Below, piece after piece: positions 54,432 to 64,000 of a stretch of DNA of 64,000 nt. This stretch comes from Leptura quadrifasciata (Eukaryota; Arthropoda; Insecta; Coleoptera; Cerambycidae): the NCBI GenBank assembly GCA_963675555.1, contig OY776678.1, forward strand, positions 124,789,425-124,853,424. Direction: 5' to 3'. The position numbers were made by a program, and so were the translations under genes. The notes beneath the pieces are model-generated. The model was given only the letters and a program-made list of their open reading frames with translations, had not been told where the DNA came from and made no database searches. The number at the start of each line of letters is the position of its first letter. Position 1 is the first letter of the stretch.

Positions 54432-56740
54432 CTAAGCTTCCTTAAGTAGCATATTTTTAATAGATATAATTTTTTTCACAGTAAGTATATTTTTAGTAAT
54501 GTTGTCTAATTTATTGTACAGTGTGGCAACAATATAGTAGAGACTGGCTATGTACAGTTCCAGCCGGTGTATATTATACTGCAAATTAAAACCATTATGT
54601 GTAGAATATTCATGAGAAACGTTTTTAAAGGTGAAGTTGGAAAGATTTTTTTTGATAAATGTTAGTATTTCTAAAATGTAAAAAGATGGCAGAGTTAAGA
54701 TGTTATGCTTAATAAATGATGGTTTACACGATTCTCGATATTTCCAAAAATTTCCAAAACATCGCGCATATGGTCCTTTTTTGCAGTATAAAAACACGAT
54801 CAGACATTGTGGAATTTCCCCAAAAAATAACACCGTATCTTAAACGTGACTCAAAGTTAGAATAATAAAAAATTTTAACAACTTAAGTACTGGATATTTG
54901 ACACAACCTTTTCAATGTAAAATATTTACTACCACATTTACTACAAAGCGAATTGACGTGGAATTTCCAATCAAGGGAAAGATCAATATATATTCCTAAT
55001 AACTTAAATTGCTGTACTTGATGTATACTTTTACCATTTAATTTTAATAAAACGCTAGACAAGTAATTCGATGCGATGCGGTAAAATTGCAATGAGAATA
55101 TTTTATCTTGATTAAGAACAAGTTTATTGTTTAGAAAATAATTTGCAGCAGCAGATAGATTTTCACTCAGTTTGTTAATGGCTTCGTGCTCATTTCTGGC
55201 ATTAACAATAATAGAAATGTCATCTGCAAATGCACTATAATGAAGAATATACCTCCTATATCATTTGTGTATAGCAAAAATAATAAACGCCCTAATACAA
55301 TCCCCTGAGGGACTCCTATATCAACCGATAGGTCCTTTGATTTAACATTGCAAAAATCAACAAACTGCTTTCTATTATTCAGATATTATTTAAGAATTTT
55401 TTGACATTAACCATGTAGACCATAACACTCTATTTTTTTAAATAAAATGTCATGGTCCACACAGTCAAAGACCTTTGATAAGTTCACAAATGCTGACATC
55501 ACTTTGTTTCCTTGATCCAAATTTTTATAAATATAATTTAAAATATTCACAAGAGCGGATAAAGTCGAACGATTTCTATGAAAACCATATTGATTATTAG
55601 ATAGTGTTATAACTTTCAAGGAAATGAACTATTCTATTTGCTAATAGTTTTTCAAAAATTTCTGAAAAAATGGACAATGAATGAATGAAACTGGTCTATA
55701 GTTACAAAGCTGCATAACGTCACCTTTTTTAAAAAGTGGAATAACCTTAGAAAGTTAAAGTATATTAGGAAAACATTCTGGTAAAAAACATTCATTTATT
55801 AAGTGGCATAACGGCACAGCCCATAGGTGCGCAAATTTTTTTATACTTTTTGTTGAAAATAAGTCAGGATCGACCGAGTTTGAGTTTTTTTTAGATTGTT
55901 TATGACATCAACGGTTTCAGATTCTGTCACAGGATTAAAAATAAATTTGAAATTCGGGTCATTTGCAGGGTTCAAGTATGGCAGATCTAGAGGGTAAGTA
56001 TTTGTACGACTAGCACTGGTAATATTATGATTCTGTAGTAATGATCTAGGAAGGTTAACGAAATATGAGTTGAAAGCATTTGCAATTTCTATTTTGTCTG
56101 ATGAAATTTTATCATTAATTAATACTATCTTGATTAAAAATTACCTGTTTTTGTTGCTACTGTAGTATTTATAATTTTCCAAACAGTACTGAATTTATTT
56201 GCAGAATTTAAAATGATATTGTCGAAATACCTTTACTTGGCATATTTCAGTATTATAAATAGCTTTATATTTTTTGTAATATTCTTTAGAGATTATCCCG
56301 ACTTGCTGTAAGTTGTATAGCTCTTTTAAACGTACATTTGATTTTTTTATACTCAAAGTTATCCATCCCTTGTTGGAATTTGGATTCCATATATCTTTAG
56401 TCGCTATCTTGAAGCTTATTTCATAATAAAATTGCAAAATGTTTATAAATATCTGAAATTTTTCGTCAACTGAATTGGCATTGAGAACATCTTGCCAATT
56501 TTCAGTCCTCAAAAAATGTTCATATACATTGGTATTTTTCTTAGAAAAAGATCTAAAAGTATACATATTATTGTCTACAATAGTGTTTTGTTGGCCAAAG
56601 TGATCAGATAATCCATTCCTAACCATTGTTTTTACTTTTATGTGGCTAACAAAATTTGTAAGAATATAATCAATAGCGGTAGTTTTATTATAGTGAATTC
56701 TTGTCGTTTCCTCAAGACAGGCTAAAGTGCTGTAAAGTTA
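54432..56740 (-). pseudogene. jockey/CR1-group LINE, 5'-truncated in the endonuclease
   Basis: Minus strand in order: TTAIDYILTNFVSH and MVRNGLSDHFGQQ (the ID and SDH motifs at the end of the AP-like endonuclease, 56700-56590), linker 56590-56195 (NSNKGWITLSIKKSN), decayed RT start, then NNQYGFHRNRSTLSALVNIL and NLSKVFDCVDHDILFKKIE (block A, 55619-55407), GVPQG-like sequence near 55310, a decayed catalytic box near 55215, LGIYIDLSLDWKFHVN (55092-54883) and the C-terminal part down to 54432. Block A reads SKVFD where family members usually have SKAFD. Many frameshifts. No 3' tail recognised. Confidence 0.82.
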
Positions 56741-56826
56741 AGGAATAATTTTCGTTCTAATAAACTTTTAAGGTCATTCTTTTCATCCAAATAGTTTCGA
56801 AACATCCAGTATAACACAATGCATTT

Positions 56827-57600
56827 TTGAGTATGCACTTAGCGGGACAAAAGGCGACTGAGGCAATTAGTAAAGTCAAACAATTTGTTAAAACTGAATG
56901 TGCAAAGACTAAATTTATGGCCTTTTCTCTAACGAAGGCAGGACTACCCCAAACGGTGCAATCTATTCTTCTAGATAGAGAAACGAATAGTTACATACTA
57001 AATACCACTACTATCAAATACCTCGGCGTTATTTTCGATAATCACCTAAAATGGGATAACCATATTAAATATTTAAACAGGAAGCTAAGAAAACTCATAT
57101 ATAAATTCTATAACCTGAAAAGAATACTAAATAGGAAGACTCTCTTAGTGATATATAACAGCCTAGCGGAATCCTTAATTAGGTATGGTATTAGCGTCTG
57201 GGGCTCAGCCTACAATACAACTTTCCAGCCTCTCCAGATAACACAAAATTGTATACTACGGACAATTTTTAACAGGAAAGTCTAGACAACTGCACAAATA
57301 TATTTATTGATAATAAACTACTGAATGTGAAGGGATTGTATATGCATGCGGCTATAGTTTATACCCACAACAAGAAACATACATTTGGAACGCCTGTAAA
57401 CCGTCAATATGAAACAAGAAATAGATCTAAAAACGCTTATCAAACTCCAAAATATAACAAAACAATATGCCAGAAATAAATAAATTTCGATGGAATTAAA
57501 TTATACAACCAACTACCTGAACACATTAAAGTCCATAATAAAAAGAAATTCAAAAGGATGTGTAAAAGTATATAACAGACAATTATACCACACTACTCCA
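56827..57600 (+). pseudogene. 3' half of a second LINE (RT thumb and C-terminus)
   Basis: Forward: CAKTKFMAFSLTKAG, NTTTIKYLGVIFDNHLKWDN, HIKYLNRKLRKLIYKFYNLK, NRKTLLVIYNSLAESLIRYG, ISVWGSAYNTTF, then after a stop at 57285 LLNVKGLYMHAAIVYTHNKK, and after another stop near 57480 FDGIKLYNQLPEHIKVHNKK. This is the region after the catalytic box of a jockey/L2-type ORF2, truncated upstream of the thumb. It lies head to head with the preceding minus-strand LINE. Mariner element M2 is inserted shortly after it. Confidence 0.78.
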
Positions 57601-57714
57601 ACTATTGGCCTAACAACAAAACAAATCTTTCCCCGTTTACTTCCGACTCTTGTAACTAACCAAGTCGAAAATAAAGGTAATATTATATAATAAATTTGAA
57701 TGCAATTAACTATA

Positions 57715-58370
57715 CAGGGTGTTGCATCATGAGAGGGACATAGCTTAATAGGAGGTAGAGAACATCAGTGGTAACCGGAACCTCCCATAGAAATGTCTCA
57801 TTGGGCCTTCATTACGAAGTTACAGGGTGTTAAATAATTTTTGGCCAAACCTGTTTTTTGTCATAACTTTGAGAGGGAATGAAATAACGGATTCATATTT
57901 GGTACGGCTAATGTACTAACGAGCCCCAAGAGGTACATGTATAAAAAAAAATATATCCAGGTCCGGACTCACTATACTTTATGTTTCTTCTTTGCATCAA
58001 TAAAACATCACCCTGTATATATTTTTTTGAAATTTCGATACGATATTCGAAAAGAGCAAGAAAAAACAAACAAAATGGCCTATTTCATTTTTTTGTTACA
58101 CCTTCGTGGTTATTTAAATACGTTGTTAAATGTGCAAGAAAATGGATTACAGAACCCTATTAAATGAGAGGCACGTGAAATAAATAGTTTTATAACTAAA
58201 ATTTGCAAAAATTCTATTGAGCCTAGGTGGTCTGGGTGAATCCTAATTCCGGCACGTTTTAAAGGTCCATTTTGGTAAAAAACTGTGGTCCTAATAAGTA
58301 ATCGGGTATGAAATAACAAAATTTTTAATCAATCACAGTAGGCTTGTTCAAAGAATAAAAGTGACAGATA
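57715..58370. repeat. M2 left inverted arm
   Basis: Matches the reverse complement of 59706-60356 nearly base for base; the inner limit is near CACAGTAGGCTTGTTCA...GTGACAGATAAT. Confidence 0.9.
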
Positions 58371-58554
58371 ATTTAAACCATTTAGGCCTAAGCAACCAGT
58401 TACTTTGATCAAGAAAATCATCAACATTTTATACTTAATAAAAATTGGAAAAGAGAACAAACTAAAATCTAAATAAATAAAATATTTTCCATTCAATTAA
58501 CAATAAATAACAAAACAATAACTAAATGTGTTTAAAAATAAAACGTAATTGACA

Positions 58555-59607
58555 CTAAAGTAAATTTTCAAAATGTCCTCCCCCACATTCTGTGCATTTT
58601 CTTGCGCGTTTAGAAAGGTCACCAATTGCTCGACGTATCATTTCTGGATTATTCCGTATTTCGTCGCAGGTTGTAACGATGCGCTGGATTAAATGTTGTC
58701 TACTTTCAATTTCAATGCTATAAACCTCGTTTTTTAAGTGGCCCCATAAAAAGTAATCACAAGGGTTACAATCAGGAGATCTTGGTGGCCATTCATGTGG
58801 ACCCCCGCGTCCAATCCATCTATTAGGATACACATTGTTTAAGTGTTCTCTTACTTGAAGGTTAAAATGTGGTGGGGCCCCATCATGCTGAAACAACATG
58901 CCTCTTATACCGATATTTTTTAACATATTCGGTAAAATGTTTTGAAGAAAATCAAAGTAAATTTCACCATTCAATCTTTCTTCAAAAAAATGTGGCCATA
59001 TCAAATGTCTATTCACAAGTCCGACCCAAACATTTACAGAAAACCTGTGTTGCGAACGGCGTTGGCGTACCGCATGTGGGTTTTCCTGTGCCCATTTATG
59101 ATTATTTCGTGAATTGTTTACTCCATCCCTTGTAAATTGTGCCTCATCCGTAAATAAGGTTCTGTAAATGACTGGGCGATGGTTAGACAACCAATGACAA
59201 AATACCAGGCGGGGGATATCATCGCCTTGTTGAAGACGCTGTACCTGCTGGATATGATATGGATGGTAACGTTCTCTTTTTAGGGTTCTCCATACTCGCC
59301 AATGAGGAATACCAGTTACCAAACTGATTCGTCTAGTGCTCATATTTGGGTTTTCTTGAACTACGCTTATAATATTGTTTTGTTCCTGCACACCTTGTTG
59401 TAAAACACGCTCCACAACTGCAGAAGTAGGAAACTTTCCGTGTTGTCTTGCATACTGGAACACCGTACTAAAGGTTTTATGATTAGGGCATCGACGACCA
59501 GGAAAACGCAGCCGATATTCTCTTTCCGCCGACCTACCATTTCCATTACAGAAACCATAGATGAATATTATGTCAGCATATTCCACGTTTGTAAATTTTA
59601 CTGGCAT
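58555..59607 (-). CDS. M2 transposase (DD41D-type mariner-like), uninterrupted
   Basis: 350 codons from ATG at 59607; the frame extends nine codons further only by a GTG, and the related M1 protein also begins MPA/MPV here. Helix-turn-helix regions: N-terminal FTNVEYADIIFIYG with RSAEREYRLRFPGR, and TRRISLVTGIPHWRVWRTLK. Catalytic blocks: LFTDEAQFTRDG (D 154), LFQHDGAPPHF (D 242) and WPPRSPDCNPCDYFLWGHLK (D 284), with 41 residues between the second and third. C-terminus RAIGDLSKRARKCTECGGGH. All motifs are intact and there is no stop, so this is the best candidate in the window for an active enzyme. It would cut at the CAGGGTGT ends and insert at TA. It is coded opposite to the plus strand, just inside the right arm. 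Confidence 0.93.
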   Translation of the reverse strand: MPVKFTNVEYADIIFIYGFCNGNGRSAEREYRLRFPGRRCPNHKTFSTVFQYARQHGKFPTSAVVERVLQQGVQEQNNIISVVQENPNMSTRRISLVTGIPHWRVWRTLKRERYHPYHIQQVQRLQQGDDIPRLVFCHWLSNHRPVIYRTLFTDEAQFTRDGVNNSRNNHKWAQENPHAVRQRRSQHRFSVNVWVGLVNRHLIWPHFFEERLNGEIYFDFLQNILPNMLKNIGIRGMLFQHDGAPPHFNLQVREHLNNVYPNRWIGRGGPHEWPPRSPDCNPCDYFLWGHLKNEVYSIEIESRQHLIQRIVTTCDEIRNNPEMIRRAIGDLSKRARKCTECGGGHFENLL

Positions 59608-59705
59608 AGTTAAAATATTTTCACAAGTTTTCACTAACTAAATGCGGATTATTGACACATTAAATTACTAACAAACAATTATTCAACTGTTTAGGAGATT
59701 TCTTT

Positions 59706-60356
59706 TTATTATCTGTCACTTTGAACAAGCCTACTGTGATTGATTAAAAATTTTGTTATTTCATACCCGATTACTTATTAGGACCACAGTTTTTTACTAA
59801 AATGGACCTTTAAAACGTGCCGGAATTAGGATTCACCCAGACCACCTAGGCTCAATAGAATTTTTGCAAATTTTAGTTATAAAACTATTTATTTCACGTG
59901 CCTCTCATTTAATAGGGTTCTGTAATCCATTTTCTTGCACATTTAACAACGTATTTAAATAACCACGAAGGTGTAACAAAAAAATGAAATAGGCCATTTT
60001 GTTTGTTTTTTCTTGCTCTTTTCGAATATCGTATCGAAATTTCAAAAAAATATATACAGGGTGATGTTTTATTGATGCAAAGAAGAAACATAAAGTATAG
60101 TGAGTCCGGACCTGGATATATTTTTTTTATACATGTACCTCTTGGGGCTCGTTAGTACATTAGCCGTACCAAATATGAATCCGTTATTTCATTCCCTCTC
60201 AAAGTTATGACAAAAAACAGGTTTGGCCAAAAATTATTTAACACCCTGTAACTTTGTAATGAAGGCCCAATGAGACATTTCTATGGGAGGTTCCGGTTAC
60301 CACTGATGTTCTCTACCTCCTATTAAGCTATGTCCCTCTCATGATGCAACACCCTG
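59706..60356. repeat. M2 right inverted arm
   Basis: Mirror of the left arm. Lies about 100 bp upstream of the transposase start and therefore should hold its promoter. Confidence 0.9.
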
Positions 60357-60358
60357 TA

Positions 60359-60628
60359 TATTCTCCTTTTCTTCCTCTGTCTAATTATTTCACTTTATAT
60401 TATATTATAACTACAAACTTATAAATCGTAATATTCCTAGAAAATGCAACGAATATTAACGTATGAACAAAATGTTAAATACTGCTAGACACAACACGAG
60501 GTCCCCTCAGGTGTCATAATACATAATGTTGATAGAATTGTGAAATTAATAATAAATATTATTATTAACTATATAATTACATAAAATGTACAACTTATAG
60601 ATGTGTTGCAGTAGTAAATAAATAAACA
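60359..60628. other. no gene seen
   Basis: AT-rich; leads into the microsatellite. Confidence 0.35.
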
Positions 60629-60750
60629 AAATAAAATAAAATAAAATAAAGTAAAGTAAAGTAAAGTAAAGTAAAGTAAAGTAAAGTAAAGTAAAGTAAA
60701 GTAAAGTAAAGTAAAGTAAAGTAAAGTAAAGTAAAGTAAAATAAAATAAA
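60629..60750. repeat. (AAGTA)n microsatellite
   Basis: About 24 pentamer units: central GTAAA units flanked on both sides by ATAAA variants. Open frames across it are artefacts of the repeat. Confidence 0.95.
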
Positions 60751-62209
60751 CTTTGGTTTTCTCATAAAAAAATTATGGTCATGCTTCTTGTTCGTCCTTA
60801 TTTTCCGCATCAAATCGATATATCGATAGCTGTATCATAGGGGAAGCCTGACAAAATCAGCCAGACAACCGTCTCCACAGGGCGAGGAAAAATTTATAAC
60901 TCTTATTTGCGATCAACTATCGTCAACAATGTCGAATTTTACTGTTTAAACAATTGGTCCCTGAAGGCTGAAACTGTACTACTTGCACTGCCCTGTAATT
61001 CCTATCAAATCGGTTCGATTTTCCATTGCTCTCTAAAGTGATGTTTATTATTCTTTGGTAATATCGCTTCTAGATACACTCGTAATAATCAAATTAAATA
61101 TATCCATAAATACTCTATTATTGCGAATGTAATTGAAAACAGAGCAGCATCCTCTGCAGGCATAATTTCTTATTTCCTAAATCCATTATTAAAGTTGAAT
61201 GTTCTTTTGTTCTGTTATGTTCTCTTTATTAAGAATTCTATACATCAATCCTGAAATGACAAAAGCGTTAAAGTCCTATTTTGTGAACCGACAGTTTGTT
61301 TGTAAACAGAATTAACTTCCCAATCCATCAAAGCCTTACTGATGACGTTATTGATCTACACGTTGGCAACAAATCATTTGTTTTGTCTTGGGTTTTATAC
61401 TTTTTCAAACGCTTCTGAATTAGATCTTCTATAGAATTCATCTCATCTGAGACATAAAGAGGTCGTACAATAAAAGCAAACAGCTGGAGTTCTAAGGTAA
61501 GGGAATACCATCCCCTGAAAAGAAATCGATTTAACTGGTATTCGGATTTTAATCTTCCTGATAGGGATAAGCCTTCGAGAATCCGTAACTAGCAGTACGA
61601 AGAATATGAAGATGAAAACGAAGTGTTGTTGTGTTTATCTGTATGAACGTATTGTTACCTTCTTTCCCTGATTATATATTTTTGGGAAAGAACTGAGGCA
61701 ACATATGCGGACGACTAGCTGGTTTAAGCCGGAGCAGAGAGTCGTAGATTCGGAGTACTTGTAAGAGATGTGAAACTTACCCTCTTTGAATGTACAACAT
61801 AAAAGACAAATTTTTGTTTTGCTCGAAAAAAGGAGACAATGAAAAATTGATCTTATTTGGGTACCATCTATAGTTGATAATTAGTTGAGCTGTCTCTTTT
61901 TCTCGTAAAATAAGTCTCCTATAAACGAAATTATTGGTAAGGGAAATTAAAAAATTTGTATAAAATGAATGATATAATATATTAAATAAATAGATTTTAG
62001 AATCTAAAATTGTTGTATTAGCGAAAGAATAATTAATACAAAAAATTGATAGTGCATATTATACCAATCTCCTAGATTTCCAGGCTAAGTATGGTTGAAA
62101 GTGAAAAGCTCTAGTACTGCAATTCAGGCCCCAATTGTCTCTTGGAACATCCAATCTAAATATCTTTGGCAATTTATGCTTGCAAGACTGCGTTTTTCAA
62201 AGGAAGTTT
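60751..62209. other. 1.5-kb stretch, no gene seen
   Basis: No coding frame, RNA gene or repeat boundary recognised. Confidence 0.4.
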
Positions 62210-62221
62210 ATGTGTTAAGAG

Positions 62222-62456
62222 GAAATGGAAATCAAGGAAATGTTGCTGCAAGAAGGCCGAATCCAAGACCTAACCAGGTCTATGTTTGTCCTGACTGCGG
62301 TCGACATGTGCTCTCCCGAATTGGCCTCTATAGCCATAGTCGTGTGCACCGTAGATGAATGGGAATTACAACAGACTACACCTTTTACTTGTTTTTTATT
62401 GTACACAATCTATCGACTGTAACATTTTTATACTCAGACTCGACTAACGGCTAATA
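62222..62456 (+). mobile_element. 235-bp 5'-truncated RTE-like LINE end
   Basis: Matches the 3' end of the 36.5-37.3 kb RTE-like element almost base for base: the zinc-finger coding part, short 3' UTR and CTAATA tail. Flanked by ATGTGTTAAGAG at 62210-62221 and 62457-62468, a perfect 12-bp target-site duplication. Coding remnant: GNVAARRPNPRPNQVYVCPD and the C2H2 finger up to the stop at 62356-62358. Confidence 0.9.
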
Positions 62457-62468
62457 ATGTGTTAAGAG

Positions 62469-64000
62469 TGTAGAAATGAACAAAATCGAACTCTTAAATG
62501 CCTTAGCAAAAGCAGAGAAATAATAAAAGTAATAATCCCAAATGTAAATGCGAAATTATGTAAAATTAAACGTAAATGGCAAAATACTGCTAAATAAATC
62601 TTCTTAATACGTAAAAGTAATTAACATGTACTATTGCTTAATATATAAAAGTAAATGTAGAAGCAAAACTAAAATAAATACAGTGAAGAATAAATGTAAG
62701 TTTAGAAGCTGAATTAATATAAATTTAGAAGTAGAATAAATGTAGAATTAAATTTAATGTAGAAGCTGATTTGCAAACTATAAATTGCAAAAATGAAAAG
62801 GAAAAGAATATTTTATAACCATGTGGTAACATGTAGTACTTTAATTATTTATTGAGTTAAAAGATTTGAATTTAATTTTATTTAAAAAAATTGAAATTGC
62901 ACTAAGGATAAAATTGAAAATTATTGAAATTTAAATTACTGAGGATCGCACAGAACGTTTGAAAGTCTAAATCATTTCAAAATCGGCAGGCAAATGAACC
63001 CTTCGTAATTTTAACTAATAAGGTATAAACTTTTTTATATCACAATCTGAAATACGGTACCAATCTACAAACTTGAAAATCTACTTTTACTAATAAAATT
63101 GAAAGCTGTAAAATGTAGAAAATGGTACAAGTGTTGCCATCTGTTGATGTGTGATTTAAACAAACAATTAAAATAGTGACAAGTATACAATCGATAAGAG
63201 GAATCATTAAACATTAGTTGCATACCATAGATTAGATAGTTACATTGCAATTCATATACATAACCAAAAATACGAACTGTCGTAATAAATTGCACAATTG
63301 TTTACAGACTGTATTGTAGAGATCCAGTAAATACATTACATCACATATGATACACTATATATCAGATGAATAAGAATGTTTTATAGGTAAGGAAAATAAC
63401 CACATGTACATAGTAAGAAAGTATAAAAATGAATGTAAATGTTTTTGTAGCTTGACATCGACAATGGGTTCTGAAGATCTGTAGACAGAGATACATAATA
63501 GTGTTAAAAAAACGTGACTGAGTTCCTAAGATACAAAAATATGTACATAAAACAATGAGAAATAATTTAGCAATTATACAAAGAAAATTCTGATAGTTGA
63601 AACAGTCTCACTTACAAAAAATGAATCAAAATGTTATACAGATTATGCTAAATATAAGTAAAATACCAATTATTATATAAAATTTTTAAATGGACATTAA
63701 CCATTAACAGTATGAAAGCGATAATCGATTAATAACTTAATTATGAAGTAAATAATCCAACTGTTTGTTCTATATTCTACAAATCTGTACTAGATTGGCT
63801 GGTAAATATTTGTTATTATGTGCCCTTATCACCTATTTCAAAAATTAGTATTTAACGCTTCTAGACGAAGAATCTAAACCTATAAAAGCAACATAGATCT
63901 AAGAAATTGAAACTGATGAAGGAAACAACAAGCCACCATCCAAGATTCAACTGCTAAAATATGTTAAGTATGTTAATTTACAGAACGATTAGGCCTTCTC
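62469..64000. other. AT-rich stretch, no gene; contains repeat family X
   Basis: Only the dispersed repeat at 63350-63660 is recognised. Confidence 0.4.
63350..63660 (+). repeat. dispersed repeat family X, copy 3
   Basis: GGTAAGGAAAATAACCACAT, GAATGTAAATGTTTTT, CGTGACTGAGTTCCTAAGAT and TGAATCAAAATGTTA are shared with the other two copies (10980-11290 plus, 43300-43640 minus). Confidence 0.65.

Larger units (their letters stand above)
57715..60356. mobile_element. palindromic mariner-like element M2 with open transposase
   Basis: Ends CAGGGTGTTGCATCATGAGA and exact mirror, flanked by TA (57713-57714, 60357-60358). Arms of about 650 bp (57715-58370 and 59706-60356) look almost identical, suggesting recent activity. 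Internal terminal-like motifs occur at mirrored places: TACAGGGTGTTAAATAATTT (about 57822, mirrored near 60250) and ATCACCCTGTATATA (about 58008, mirrored near 60060). One complete transposase frame lies between the arms. Confidence 0.92.

Noticed and set aside
60629..60750. CRISPR-like array
   Set aside because: A simple 5-bp microsatellite without spacers, in a eukaryotic context.
60595..60813. 72-codon frame with a repeating FTLLY pattern
   Set aside because: It is a translation of the pentanucleotide microsatellite.

Overview
This window reads as a repeat-dense, AT-rich intergenic stretch of an arthropod genome, most likely an insect. The mix of Tc1/mariner-like elements (DD41D/DD42D by my count), jockey/CR1-group and RTE-like non-LTR retrotransposons, Penelope-like elements and a Crypton-like tyrosine recombinase fits large insect genomes. 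I see no convincing host protein-coding gene, rRNA gene or functional tRNA gene. Nearly every coding segment belongs to a mobile element and most are truncated or broken.

Layout. 0.3-6.1 kb: an RT scrap, a 1.05-kb foldback element (669-1722), a second copy of that foldback, a decayed RT on the minus strand, and a Penelope-like element (PLE) with inverted terminal repeats (4922-6136). 8.0-10.5 kb: a 5'-truncated non-LTR element. 10.5-14.6 kb: no genes. 14.6-19.3 kb: two PLE remnants facing each other around a palindromic mariner-like element (15247-17961) and a second foldback (17980-18541). 19.3-23.6 kb: no genes, but several hairpins. 23.6-29.7 kb: a 6-kb palindrome with a smaller mariner-like element at its centre. 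30.8-35.5 kb: a nearly full-length CR1/jockey-type LINE whose ORF1 is split by a 5S-rRNA-derived SINE. 35.7-37.5 kb: a Crypton-like tyrosine recombinase pseudogene split by an RTE-like insertion. 38.2-40.5 kb: a second LINE related to the 8-kb one. 41-43.3 kb: a tRNA-derived SINE, a PLE end and an RT fragment. 45.6-47.9, 48.8-51.3, 51.8-53.0 and 57.7-60.4 kb: four more mariner-like elements, two of them with uninterrupted transposase frames. 53.6-57.7 kb: a PLE 3' end and two LINE fragments. 60.4-64 kb: a pentanucleotide microsatellite, a 235-bp RTE end with a clean target-site duplication, and otherwise nothing recognisable.

Two themes stand out. First, hammerhead-ribozyme-like motifs occur at the ends of at least four different PLE lineages here. 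Two lineages carry an unusual core in which the C3-G8 pair is replaced by U3-A8, while stems I, II and III differ between lineages but stay paired. Second, the mariner-like elements are built as nested palindromes: long inverted arms (0.3 to about 2 kb) that contain further copies of the terminal CAGGGTG-type motif at mirrored positions. The insertion history can be read in several places from target-site duplications: SINE into LINE ORF1, RTE into recombinase, an unknown 450-bp element into a mariner transposase, and a short RTE copy into unannotated DNA.
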